Of a stretch of 64,000 nt of DNA, positions 26,601 through 34,261 are shown one piece after another (the stretch's first letter is position 1; each line of letters opens with the position of its first letter). Where the stretch lies: NCBI GenBank assembly GCA_937899725.1, contig CALCCA010000007.1:1-64000 (forward strand), given 5' to 3'. This DNA comes from an uncultured Halomicronema sp. (GTDB lineage: Bacteria > Cyanobacteriota > Cyanobacteriia > Phormidesmidales > Phormidesmidaceae). Both the position numbers and the translations under genes were made by a program. The notes under the pieces are model-generated. The model did no database searches and had not been told where the DNA came from. It worked only from the letters and a program-made list of their open reading frames with translations.

Positions 26601-27378
26601 AGCAGCGACGCCCATTTTCTTCGGCCATTTTGCCTTTGGCGTGGCGGAAGTCAAGCGCGATCCGCTGGCGGACGAACTGCGGTTTGATATTTGCTATTAC
26701 CAGGTCTATACCCAAAATACGGATGGTCTGGTGGCGGGCACCCTGCACTGGTCGCGCTACCTGGGCGATCGCCAAAGGGGCTGGCTGGGCAACCGCCCCA
26801 CCTGCGACATGGTGGTTAAACTCCCCTGCTTTACCGAAGATTTTGACTTCGACCAGGCACCCCAGTCGGCCCTGCACTATATGGAAAGCTTTTTAATGGC
26901 CATGACAGCGCGATATCGCATTGGCGATGGCACCGGCGCTACCTATGTCGGCCCGGCCAATAACTGCTCGCAAGATTCCAATCAGGCCTTGTTTGCGGCG
27001 GTGCGACAGCTGGGGCAGGCGATGGGGGTGCAAGCAGCACAACTGCAGCACTGGGCAGCCGCGCATCCAGACCAGGCGCAGCGGTTTCAACAGTTAATGA
27101 TCTTTGGCAAAGACTTGAAGCAGGCTCTGCAGCCCTTCGGCAAGACTCGTGCCGATTGGGAAACCAACGAATTCAACCTGGGCACGACGTTGGAACATAA
27201 ACCCCTGGAAAATCTGATGATGGGCCTCACCAGCTGGCGTACACTGCTGCCGCGTAAAGCCAGCGATACCGTAGTACGAGCCTTTCTGAAGTACGGTGCC
27301 ACCGTGTGGATTTTGCGGACTAATCAGGTCGGCGGGCATGACCCCAATATCGAACCGATCGCGCCCATCACGCTGTAG
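23683..27378 (+). CDS. Large membrane-anchored fusion: alpha/beta-hydrolase-like plus permuted NlpC/P60-like domain
   Basis: 1231 residues. The N-terminus has five or six membrane helices (about 20-180) in a Yip1-like arrangement. A soluble linker and two more helices follow (about 272-295 and 310-337). Residues about 365-650 look like an alpha/beta hydrolase: YVVYLDGIGKSSYEYLPD, a nucleophile elbow GYSGGGQ with Ser502, and a late Gly-His in GPVGHNVPGG. The C-terminal half (about 690-1231) is mostly beta. It includes GHFAFGVAEV (His982) followed about 110 residues later by PANNCSQDSNQALF (Cys1095), the His-then-Cys order of permuted NlpC/P60 and LRAT-like enzymes. Both active sites are inference. 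A strong hairpin follows the stop codon. Confidence 0.7.
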   Translation: MLDQFWEIVGYVFALNGAAFRIASHFPIALWLALLIVVLAGLSRSIGQCVILFLNQVKPQRFVMSLLINALLFVGGFLALVGSTWLITLVPWSISVSLSALITVLGLSYAPLLFSFLGALPYLGVPLLSLLSVWHLLAMVVGFGAVTETNIPGAFGYVAVGWLALQIIEQTIGRPIAALTQWLEDTAAGVDLKTERQEIVTLFQDRIAASTDELKSEVQQRLDTVQQERQTALPISLSAGDNGSPLAAVGFGEAITTATAQPTVTKGAERSDSPLLKTALGLIAMTVLTLIVLVLLRPVREWWFGWFGNLPELLQLVLNLVWIAIVAVIVAGLLAPLETLGWWAGWYEDEVNAIDNAGELAEPIADTDTLDRYVVYLDGIGKSSYEYLPDVEDFLDALAPALPAGVALVRGIMPYSVMNKPLDEDRTLSFFWRYADQLRFANPASLLGLIVNIRNVLIVGVSADRRYGPLYNQGIAQIVLSGLLKNGYRLGSGTPVTFIGYSGGGQMSCANAPFLKRAIAAPIDVISIGGVISANSNFLKLEHLHHLVGEKDDVERLGPLMFPGRWKLFPLSFWNRAQRLGKITIIPMGPVGHNVPGGVFDPKVILADGRTALQQTIDTINAILCGDLETGKDLEPAKPSNYSLYRQLPFCQPSFYPLGPPPDPALYQPIGEWMGRLILPAKAARSQVRGVLIEVSHAPPDYAHLVGQTVPLRWQRDLPQVQRLVKAVTRDVNFSADAEYNSKFGGMVLPDRINRWRQVDPLESLAGSHPVDDITVMLTAIDVRSADDDTVALHTRYQPVEITGRYYALVQFIAPIAPDQYRVRHFNAVTRQFDGPATVMSTPPVIVAKDYGSYPSTLNHIENSPSNEQGWYVYGALNAAGQFVVQAWMPRGLMRLQPDRVIFGEKNVYRHIRQETWEGIAAKKGQTSSVLGTTRDNGTAAAIQAAVGDWQVGDRALMLHTYGGIGGPQKEPAAATPIFFGHFAFGVAEVKRDPLADELRFDICYYQVYTQNTDGLVAGTLHWSRYLGDRQRGWLGNRPTCDMVVKLPCFTEDFDFDQAPQSALHYMESFLMAMTARYRIGDGTGATYVGPANNCSQDSNQALFAAVRQLGQAMGVQAAQLQHWAAAHPDQAQRFQQLMIFGKDLKQALQPFGKTRADWETNEFNLGTTLEHKPLENLMMGLTSWRTLLPRKASDTVVRAFLKYGATVWILRTNQVGGHDPNIEPIAPITL

Positions 27379-27410
27379 AGGATAATCTCTGATCGTCCTC
27401 TACAGCGTGA
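27368..27410 (+). terminator. Perfect 15-bp hairpin at the end of the large fusion gene
   Basis: TCACGCTGTAGAGGA at 27368-27382 pairs perfectly with TCCTCTACAGCGTGA at 27396-27410 across 13 bases. The stem includes the stop codon of the preceding gene. There is no T run, so it may work as a factor-assisted terminator or as an mRNA 3'-end stabiliser. Confidence 0.7.
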
Positions 27411-27563
27411 AGTCTACAGGTAAAGGTCCGAAACGAGAGCAGCGAGCTAAGACAACAGTGGGTGATGTTCTGGACCTATGGCTAGGGTCGTTAGCTGGCT
27501 TTGAGGGCACGAGCTTCAGAAAAAAGAACATCCACAAATCTAGCGCACTGCTAGCCCGCCCGA

Positions 27564-27587
27564 CCTCAGCGGTTAGAGCCGCTGAGG
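27564..27587 (-). terminator. Hairpin at the 3' end of the glutaredoxin-AhpD gene
   Basis: CCTCAGCGG and CCGCTGAGG form a 9-bp perfect stem with a 6-base loop that overlaps the last codons and stop of the minus-strand gene. With the hairpin at 27368 it insulates two convergent genes. No U tract is seen. Confidence 0.5.
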
Positions 27588-29272
27588 CTGGTGGCGGTGG
27601 CGGTTGCTCTATCGGCTTCAAAGGCTGATGATGAGTGTCCTAACAGGCTAGTTATCGGCATCGGATAACGCAGCGCCAGTGACTGAGTCTCCAGACCGTG
27701 CTTATTCATAAAGAGTGCAACTTCAGACGTCATCTCAAGCTGAGCAATAGCCGTGAAACGTTGAATCATTGAACCCATCGAACATACGGTGATCAGATGA
27801 ACCAGCTCTACTGACTCGAACGTATCGATCACCCTTTGAATAAATCGACGTGGGGTGGTTAACGGCTGTTGCGCACTCACCCAAGCCAGCTGCAGCGCAG
27901 CTTTCTCCCGAGCGGTGAAGACACCGTCTGCTTCAACATGTCCGGTCGCTACGGCGAAGCAAAGGCGAATGCGATCGAGCACTGCTGTACTGTCTTTGCT
28001 GTTGTGATGAGCCATGAAAGCTTCATTGGCGGCCAGCGCATCGTGATCGCGAGTGATCGCAGAGACCCGCAGCATTAAATGCTTGAGTTCCGCAGAGAAC
28101 AGTGTGGGGGGGTGATCGCCCAACAGCTCGCCATAGAGATAGGCATGGTGCTTACGCACGGGTGCTGGAAATGTCTCGAACCAGATGGGCATCGTCCCAA
28201 ACTCGCGCTCGACATAAGCATCCAAGTCACCCACTGCCGCTTCATATTGACCCAACAGCTCCGGAATCGAAGGGCCACCTTCAGGAATGTCATAGTCCAG
28301 ATTAGAAGGATTAGCCGTGCCCGAGCCATGACGGCCAGCCTCTATGCCAACTTCCTGTCCTTGCTGCATCCAGTCGCCTTCAATCTCAACACTGGTCAGA
28401 TCGTTAAAGACATTGAGATAGCCCAAGGATGCCACGATCAGGCTGGTGCCCATAATGTTTTTGGCAGCATCCTGATTAGGCCCACGACTCTGCGGAGCCA
28501 ATTCATGAATGCGGGCAATCAGCTCAGGCGTGACCTGGTTCGTCGTCGCTGCAGCTGCCAACTCCGCTAGCGTCACCTCAAAGGGGCCAATGAGTCCGCC
28601 AAAATCACCTGCTTGGGCCGCCTTAAGCTGCTTGACTACGCCCACAGATTTGTTGTCTCCAGTGGCTGCAGTATGAACCTGACAATAGTTGCAGCCGTGA
28701 GCGTTAGAGGTCGCAAAACCGACTGCATACATCGCTGTGTCACCGATGATTTCCTTGGCCATTTTCACCGCCGACATATTGTGGCAGTACACAAACAGCT
28801 TGTACGCCTGAGGCCACTGGTGCATGTACTCAAAGCAGTTTGGCCAGAACCCAAAGAACTGCTGATAAAAGCGCAGTAGCGGCCAAGCTTCAGGATCGTC
28901 ATCGCGAGAGCCATCGCTAGCTGGAATATACTCGCGCAACAGCGTATCTTCTGCGCCGTGTGCGAGCTCAGCATCAGAGCGCGCGTCGAGGCCCAAATCA
29001 CGACCCGCTGTCGCCTGTGCTAGCTCAGTCAAGCGACCTGTGCGCTGAAGCGCGGCCAAATCTTCAGCGCCATTGATGTGATAGTCGCCAAAAAAGATTT
29101 GCGGCACGGTGGCAACGCCCGAAGCATAGATACTGCTATCGGCATTACGCTGGCTGGCCTTCACATCGTACTCAACATACGGTAGACCCGCTTCATCTAG
29201 CACCGCCTTAGCATTCGTACAGTAGGGGCATCCTGGCTTTGTAAAAATGCGAATCGTTGAATAGTCACTCAT
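27566..29272 (-). CDS. Glutaredoxin fused to AhpD/carboxymuconolactone decarboxylase-like domain
   Basis: 568 residues. Residues 1-82 are a complete dithiol glutaredoxin: IFTKPGCPYC with Cys15 and Cys18, and cis-Pro in TVPQIFF. A linker leads to an all-helical AhpD-like region (about 125-560) with the motif HGCNYCQVHTAATG (Cys194, Cys197, His200), the redox centre of alkylhydroperoxidase D. The second half contains a further related helical unit (about 370-520) without the Cys pair. The fusion suggests the glutaredoxin reduces the AhpD dithiol so that peroxide or another oxidant is removed with glutathione as donor. It is divergent from a TetR gene with three palindromes between them. Confidence 0.87.
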   Translation of the reverse strand: MSDYSTIRIFTKPGCPYCTNAKAVLDEAGLPYVEYDVKASQRNADSSIYASGVATVPQIFFGDYHINGAEDLAALQRTGRLTELAQATAGRDLGLDARSDAELAHGAEDTLLREYIPASDGSRDDDPEAWPLLRFYQQFFGFWPNCFEYMHQWPQAYKLFVYCHNMSAVKMAKEIIGDTAMYAVGFATSNAHGCNYCQVHTAATGDNKSVGVVKQLKAAQAGDFGGLIGPFEVTLAELAAAATTNQVTPELIARIHELAPQSRGPNQDAAKNIMGTSLIVASLGYLNVFNDLTSVEIEGDWMQQGQEVGIEAGRHGSGTANPSNLDYDIPEGGPSIPELLGQYEAAVGDLDAYVEREFGTMPIWFETFPAPVRKHHAYLYGELLGDHPPTLFSAELKHLMLRVSAITRDHDALAANEAFMAHHNSKDSTAVLDRIRLCFAVATGHVEADGVFTAREKAALQLAWVSAQQPLTTPRRFIQRVIDTFESVELVHLITVCSMGSMIQRFTAIAQLEMTSEVALFMNKHGLETQSLALRYPMPITSLLGHSSSAFEADRATATATSLSGSNR

Positions 29273-29315
29273 GGGTTTGAATCCTCTGTAATGGTTGTCT
29301 TAAATTAGATTTGCA

Positions 29316-29350
29316 GTTCAAAATGACCGAACCGTTCGGTCATTTTGAAC
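29316..29350. promoter_or_regulatory. Operator palindrome O1 (35 bp, perfect)
   Basis: GTTCAAAATGACCGAAC, one central base, then its exact complement: 17-bp arms with no mismatch. It lies 44 bases before the ATG of the glutaredoxin-AhpD gene. The core TGACCGAAC-n-GTTCGGTCA recurs twice nearer the TetR gene, as expected for the binding site of the divergent TetR regulator. Confidence 0.8.
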
Positions 29351-29528
29351 TATTGGTGTCACTCTAGGATGGTTGAGACTTGCCCATCTATATCAAAAGG
29401 TATAAAAGGCTTGTCGACTCCGGAAAGATAGCTTGCTTGAGCCTTGAAAAGCTTGCCTATACCTTCGAAGCAAGCCCCTTTCAGGCAAAGCAGTTTGCCC
29501 AGAAGGGGCGGGTGAGCACAATCAGAAA

Positions 29529-29547
29529 TGACCGAACAGTTCAGTCA
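29529..29547. promoter_or_regulatory. Operator palindrome O2
   Basis: TGACCGAACAGTTCAGTCA: arms of nine bases with one mismatch, the same core and single-base centre as O1. It is 67 bases before the TetR start codon, a position fit for controlling the TetR promoter. Confidence 0.75.
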
Positions 29548-29585
29548 TATTCAACTGATAACGCACATGGTAGAGTGTTGTCAAA

Positions 29586-29604
29586 TGACTAAACAGTTCA
29601 GTCA
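29586..29604. promoter_or_regulatory. Operator palindrome O3 next to the TetR ribosome site
   Basis: TGACTAAACAGTTCAGTCA, the third copy of the core, ends ten bases before the TetR ATG and runs into its AGGA ribosome-binding site. Binding here would block transcription of the regulator itself, so negative autoregulation is the simplest reading. Confidence 0.72.
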
Positions 29605-29614
29605 GGAAAACTAG

Positions 29615-30268
29615 ATGGCCATTCCGCGCACAATCGATATAACCAGCCCTAAGGCACAGCAAATTCTGGCGGGCGTGCGCAGCGTATTTCTAGAGATGGG
29701 ATATGAGGGAGCGAGTACTGACAAGCTTGCCCGTGCCGCAGGCGTATCAAAAGGAACGCTGTATAACTACTTTCCTGATAAGGAAACGCTTTTCATTGCC
29801 TTTGTTGAAGCCGAGTGTCGTAAACAGGCGGGACTAATCTTTACCGTTAAGAATCAATCTGCGGACATTGAAACAGTGCTGCGAGAAATCGCTCACAACT
29901 ATGTGAAAATCGGCCCGTCCTCTTTTGTTCAAGGAATCTATCGGCTAGCCCTTGCTGAGGCCACTCGCTTTCCAGCCTTAGCTCGTACTTTCTATGATTC
30001 TGGCCCAGACTTGGCCTCACGCCGGATGGTTCAGCTATTAGCGGGCGCGGTTGCTAAAGGCGAGCTAGAAATTGACGATTTGGATATGGCTACGCACCAG
30101 TTTGCTCAGCTTTGCAAGGCTGACCTATTTGAAAAATGTCTCTTCCAAGTCAAGCTTTCTGTAACTTCAGAAGAGATTGAGCGAATCGCCAACAGTGCCG
30201 TTGATGTTTTTCTACGGGCTTACCGTGCTAAAAAGCCCGTAGAATCCGCCACTAGTATCCGTGATTAG
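29615..30268 (+). CDS. TetR/AcrR family transcriptional regulator
   Basis: 217 residues. The N-terminal TetR DNA-binding domain (about 10-65) carries FLEMGYEGASTDKLARAAGV, KGTLYNYFPDKETLF and the following helix; the rest is an all-helical ligand/dimer domain without a recognised subfamily. TetR proteins bind palindromes as dimers and leave when a small ligand binds. Three matching palindromes lie upstream, one overlapping this gene's own ribosome site, so it probably represses itself and the divergent glutaredoxin-AhpD gene. An oxidised lipid or reactive electrophile is a plausible signal given the target, but that is inference. Confidence 0.92.
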   Translation: MAIPRTIDITSPKAQQILAGVRSVFLEMGYEGASTDKLARAAGVSKGTLYNYFPDKETLFIAFVEAECRKQAGLIFTVKNQSADIETVLREIAHNYVKIGPSSFVQGIYRLALAEATRFPALARTFYDSGPDLASRRMVQLLAGAVAKGELEIDDLDMATHQFAQLCKADLFEKCLFQVKLSVTSEEIERIANSAVDVFLRAYRAKKPVESATSIRD

Positions 30269-30424
30269 AGCAAGAAAACTGCGTTCCGGATTCTGTCAAC
30301 GACAGGCTGAGCCTCTATCGCAGCAGCCGGAATACAGCAGTCGGAAGTCGGAGTTAAAAAGCTGTTCAGAGGGTGATTTTGGCTATGTATATTGACCGGA
30401 TTAAATGACAGCTGGAGATCGTGC

Positions 30425-32476
30425 CTAATCAGTCTGAACGGTTGGCTCACTCGGTGGATTGACTGAATTGGTTGACTCTGCCATCGACTGTGCAGCTTCT
30501 AGGTTAGGGCGGAGTTTGACCCGGACGCCGATCGCGGTGATGTTGTCATGGCCGTTGTGTTCGTTCGCGAGATCAATCAGATTGGCGATGCCTTCATCCA
30601 GGTCGGCGCGCGATCGCAGCATGGGTTCCACGTGTGATTTGACGTGGCTTTCGAGCAGGTCATTGTCACTTAAGCCGTCGGAGCACAAGAGTAACAGCGT
30701 ATCTTGGGTAATCGGGAATGGCGTAATCGTCGGCGCGACATCGTCGTTGTTGCGCGGGCCTAGCGCTTGAGTAAGTTGGTAGGCATCGGGACGGGCATAG
30801 GCGATCGCGGGCTCGACACCGCGATTCACTTCGCGCTGCCCGACTTCATGATCCACCGTGATTTGCGTGAGCCCTTGCCGGGTGCAGAGGTAGAGGCGAC
30901 TATCCCCCACATGGGCCACGATCGCCTGATGATCAGCGATCAAGAGCAAGACTAAGGTGGTACCCATGCGGGCATTACCGGCCCGATCTTCCGACTCATT
31001 TTGCTCAAAAATGGCCTGATTTGCCTGCAAGATGCCGTCCTTGATGACGGTTTCATCGGGCAGCTCCGCGACCCAATGTTCTAAAAAGTAATCGCGTAGG
31101 GTCTGCACCGCTAAGGCACTCGCCACCTCACCGCCAAGGTGCCCGCCCATGCCATCACACAGAATATAGAGACCGCGCGCCTGGAGCTGGGTACCCACAG
31201 GACTATCAGTACGCTTGAGCTGAGTCTCCGCAAAAAACGAATCTTCGTTATGCGATCGCTGCCGCCCAATATGGGTGCGCCCAACCTCGTCTAACCGATA
31301 GAGCTTCATCGGGAGGGCCATGGTGGGCAGATCACTCTGACCATCTTCCGACGATGGCACCGCTAGATCGTCTTCGCCCGCCAAGCCGTCTAACTCGTCA
31401 GCCAACAGCAGGTCGTCCACCACCAGCGGCGCGGCGTCATCTTCTGAGAGCGGTGGCAGCGGTATGCCGGCAGCTCCCGTCACCACGGGGTCGAGAACCG
31501 CATCGGGAGCGGGCAATACCGCTTCTGGGCCGGAGGGCACAGCGGCGTCGGGATCAAGCGGGCTAATCGGCAGGCCCTGCAGCTCATCGGCAATATCGGC
31601 TAGCTGCGCTTTCACCAATGCCAGCGCCGTCATGTCACCCGCCGTCATCTGGTCGGCCAGGGTCGTGAGCGCCGGCAGCTCATAGGCCAGCTCTTGCAGG
31701 AGTGACTGCCAAAGCAGCCCTAAATCTTGCAGAGTATATTGGCGATCGCCCGCGTTAAAGATGAGACGCTGTAAACAGACCACCTGATCATCATCAACGC
31801 ATAAGTTGTTGGGTTCCAGCAGACTGGGTTCGGCCTCGACGGCGATCAAGGCATCCCACAGCGTCAAGATTTCGTAGCACCAATGCACCAGCTCGAGGGG
31901 CTCAACTTCCCCAGACTGTAGCAGCGCTGAGAGAGTCTGCCAGGTAGAGCGATCTTCTACCACCACCACCGTCAGCTCACTTTCCCGCCAAGCAGCCTGC
32001 AGCTCAGGCACCATCGGAAAAAACTGATCTTGCAACTGCCAGTAGGCCAAGGCCGCTGTGGGCAAGCGCTCGACTAACGCCTCATCATCGACCTCTTCGC
32101 TGGCGTTGTCGAGTAACTGCATGAGGGGTGAGTCACTCGCAGGCTCACAATCTAAGAGGCTGAGCAGGATTTCTGCCGTGTCTAACGGGGTGTCGGCAGC
32201 GGTGGGCTGGCGGAGCTGATAGCGCGGCTCTCCCCGCAAGCGCTGATCGGCGGTGAGCAATTGCGCGACCTGCGGTGAAGCGGCGGCGGCTTCGGGCGTG
32301 GCGGCGATCGCCACCGCACCAGCAACAGCCGTTCCTGGCAGCGGCGATTGGGGATAACGCTCGCCGCTCCGGGTTGGCGTGATCACAGCTCGCAGTCCTT
32401 TCAGAGCATTGCCGCATTGCTGACAAAAACGATTTTGAGCTGGGTTTTCGAATTGGCAGTGCGGACAGACAAACAT
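30425..32476 (-). CDS. PP2C protein phosphatase with zinc ribbon and kinase-like remnant
   Basis: 683 residues. A zinc ribbon opens the protein (CPHC and CQQC between 4 and 21). Residues about 75-310 resemble a protein kinase that has lost its catalytic residues: EPNNLCVDDDQVVCLQRLIF takes the place of the catalytic loop and DFG region. A Pro/Asp/Ala-rich linker (310-390) leads to the PP2C domain (about 395-660) with RQRSHNEDSFF, LCDGMGGHLGGEVAS, RMGTTLVLL, AHVGDSRLYL, SDGLSD and GHDNITAI, so all metal-binding Asp are present. PP2C enzymes dephosphorylate Ser/Thr, countering Hanks-type kinases. The kinase-like part may recognise substrates. Confidence 0.88.
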   Translation of the reverse strand: MFVCPHCQFENPAQNRFCQQCGNALKGLRAVITPTRSGERYPQSPLPGTAVAGAVAIAATPEAAAASPQVAQLLTADQRLRGEPRYQLRQPTAADTPLDTAEILLSLLDCEPASDSPLMQLLDNASEEVDDEALVERLPTAALAYWQLQDQFFPMVPELQAAWRESELTVVVVEDRSTWQTLSALLQSGEVEPLELVHWCYEILTLWDALIAVEAEPSLLEPNNLCVDDDQVVCLQRLIFNAGDRQYTLQDLGLLWQSLLQELAYELPALTTLADQMTAGDMTALALVKAQLADIADELQGLPISPLDPDAAVPSGPEAVLPAPDAVLDPVVTGAAGIPLPPLSEDDAAPLVVDDLLLADELDGLAGEDDLAVPSSEDGQSDLPTMALPMKLYRLDEVGRTHIGRQRSHNEDSFFAETQLKRTDSPVGTQLQARGLYILCDGMGGHLGGEVASALAVQTLRDYFLEHWVAELPDETVIKDGILQANQAIFEQNESEDRAGNARMGTTLVLLLIADHQAIVAHVGDSRLYLCTRQGLTQITVDHEVGQREVNRGVEPAIAYARPDAYQLTQALGPRNNDDVAPTITPFPITQDTLLLLCSDGLSDNDLLESHVKSHVEPMLRSRADLDEGIANLIDLANEHNGHDNITAIGVRVKLRPNLEAAQSMAESTNSVNPPSEPTVQTD

Positions 32477-32749
32477 GGCCAGGAACCTAAGCTGCTATCT
32501 GGCGAGGCAGTCGAAAAGTTTTATCCCCATAGCTTACCCGAAGAATCGCCAGTGAGCTGCGCTGCACCTGGCAACCGGATTCATCAGGCAATTGGGTGCA
32601 TCAACTATTTCAATGCCACACGATTCAGATTCAAACGATCGCTCACACCAAACATACTAAGAAATTTCCCAATCCGGCAGCCAAAATCCGGAAATGCCGA
32701 CAATTGGAGCCTGACCAGAGGATGCCTGCCTGTGATTGGGGGGCCAGGT

Positions 32750-33427
32750 TTACGGCGGCAAATTTTCAGCTAAGAGCTGCTGCACTTCGTCAGGGGTCAG
32801 CGATCGCCAATCGCCAGGAGTCAAACCGGCCAGGGTTAAGCTGCCAATCGCCCACCGCACCAGTCGTAAAGTGGGATGCCCTACGGCGGCTGTCATGCGC
32901 CGCACCTGACGGTTGCGACCTTCGGTCAGCACCAGCTCCAGCCAGCTAGTGGGCACTGATTTGCGATAGCGAATGGGGGGCTGCCGCGGCGGCAGGGTGG
33001 GTGCTTGCGGCAAACCGGTCACCTGCGCCGGTCGCGTGCGTTGACCTTTAATCTCAACGCCCTGACGCAGCTGCTGCAGAGCCGCTGCATCCGGTTGGCG
33101 CTCGACCTGCACCCAATAGGTGCGGGGATGACCGTATTGGGGGCTGCTCAAGCGATGCTGCAGGCGGCCATGATCGGTCAACAACAGCAGCCCTTCGCTG
33201 TCGCGATCAAGGCGACCCACCGGGTAAACCCCCGGCACATCAATGAAATTTTTGAGCATGGCGCGATCGCCTTGACTGTCGGTGAACTGACTCAGCACGT
33301 CGTAGGGCTTGTAGAAGACGAGATAGCGGTAGGCCGCTGACGGCTGATCGGCACCTAACTGAGCCGTGACTGCGCCCCGAGGCGATCGGCGTGGAGTAGG
33401 TTTTCTGCGCCGACGGGAAGGAGGCAA
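32750..33427 (-). CDS. rluE: 23S rRNA pseudouridine synthase RluE-like (RsuA family)
   Basis: 225 residues beginning at TTG; an in-frame stop five codons upstream and no internal ATG before residue 57 leave this as the best start. A basic tail (1-20) precedes the RsuA-family catalytic core: [15 protein letters not shown], then [19 protein letters not shown] with catalytic Asp74, and [21 protein letters not shown]. There is no S4 domain, which matches RluE, the enzyme that makes one pseudouridine in helix 89 of 23S rRNA in Escherichia coli. Site specificity here is by homology only. Confidence 0.88.
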   Translation of the reverse strand: MPPSRRRRKPTPRRSPRGAVTAQLGADQPSAAYRYLVFYKPYDVLSQFTDSQGDRAMLKNFIDVPGVYPVGRLDRDSEGLLLLTDHGRLQHRLSSPQYGHPRTYWVQVERQPDAAALQQLRQGVEIKGQRTRPAQVTGLPQAPTLPPRQPPIRYRKSVPTSWLELVLTEGRNRQVRRMTAAVGHPTLRLVRWAIGSLTLAGLTPGDWRSLTPDEVQQLLAENLPP

Positions 33428-33544
33428 AACTGTATCAACCTATGTAACCGTTTGCTGCAATATTTGCAAATATGTTGAGAAACTCTGCTTTCTGAGGTGA
33501 GACTTAATATCCTGAAAATAGCCAGCGTTTATCTCAGAGAGATT

Positions 33545-33856
33545 ATGGACAAGCTACAACGGTATCGGTTTAACTGCACGCTGACTTTTGGCGATATCTA
33601 TGGTCAGGTGATTGCCTGGTTAGTGGTGTTGCTCATTAGTTTGGCGGCTTCGATGGGTCTGATGGGTGCCCGCCAACCCCTGTATGCCTTGGTCTCAGTG
33701 GGCTTAATCCTGGTCTTGTCTTTACCCTTTTTGCTGTTTGCATTTGTGACCACGTTGGTCAATCATATTGAGTTTGTCAATATTGAGCCGGAAACAGCGG
33801 CCACATCGACGGCTAGCACCAGTGTGGCTCAGCAGCCGGCCCAAGCTGCGGGTTAA
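33545..33856 (+). CDS. Small two-helix membrane protein
   Basis: 103 residues from the ATG at 33545; the frame is open 16 codons further up, but an AGAG ribosome site and a Met-Asp-Lys start favour this one. After a polar start (about 1-20) two helices follow (22-42 and 50-78), then a Thr/Ala/Gln-rich soluble tail. No family recognised. Reading-frame composition and topology support a real gene. Confidence 0.62.
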   Translation: MDKLQRYRFNCTLTFGDIYGQVIAWLVVLLISLAASMGLMGARQPLYALVSVGLILVLSLPFLLFAFVTTLVNHIEFVNIEPETAATSTASTSVAQQPAQAAG

Positions 33857-34261
33857 CCAGCGACCTCACAAACGGCGGCGGTTTAACGGTGGGGCATCAT
33901 TGCTCCCCAAATCTGGCGGCGACTAGCCACCTTGTACTCCGCAGCATGGGCTCGGGAGGATAGGGTGGCTTATTTGTTTAGTTCATGAGTTTGCCATGGT
34001 TTGGGCGCGGTACTGTAGTGATGAACCCAGTGAGACGGGCCTGATCGTTCTGCTGACCAGCCGTAGCGGCAGCAGTGATGGCGGCGGCCCGGTCTAGAGC
34101 GCGTCATCAATCAAACTCGGCAGCTTGACGGTATGGGCATGACCGCGCCCGCGCCGGAAAGCTAGTTGGCGGCTGAACCGCTTTCAGCCTCAGAACTCAG
34201 CCGCTCAATGATGACAGCCTCCAGTTCATTTGTCGTGCTCAACCCGCCTAATTGACTGCCC
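33857..34261. other. Intergenic region, nothing recognised
   Basis: 405 bases between co-oriented genes. I see no tRNA, repeat of the families described here, or strong hairpin. Confidence 0.5.

Noticed and set aside
29380-29592. 70-codon open frame between the glutaredoxin-AhpD and TetR genes
   Set aside because: It starts with TTG without a ribosome site, runs across operator O2 and into O3, and its sequence has no recognisable protein character.
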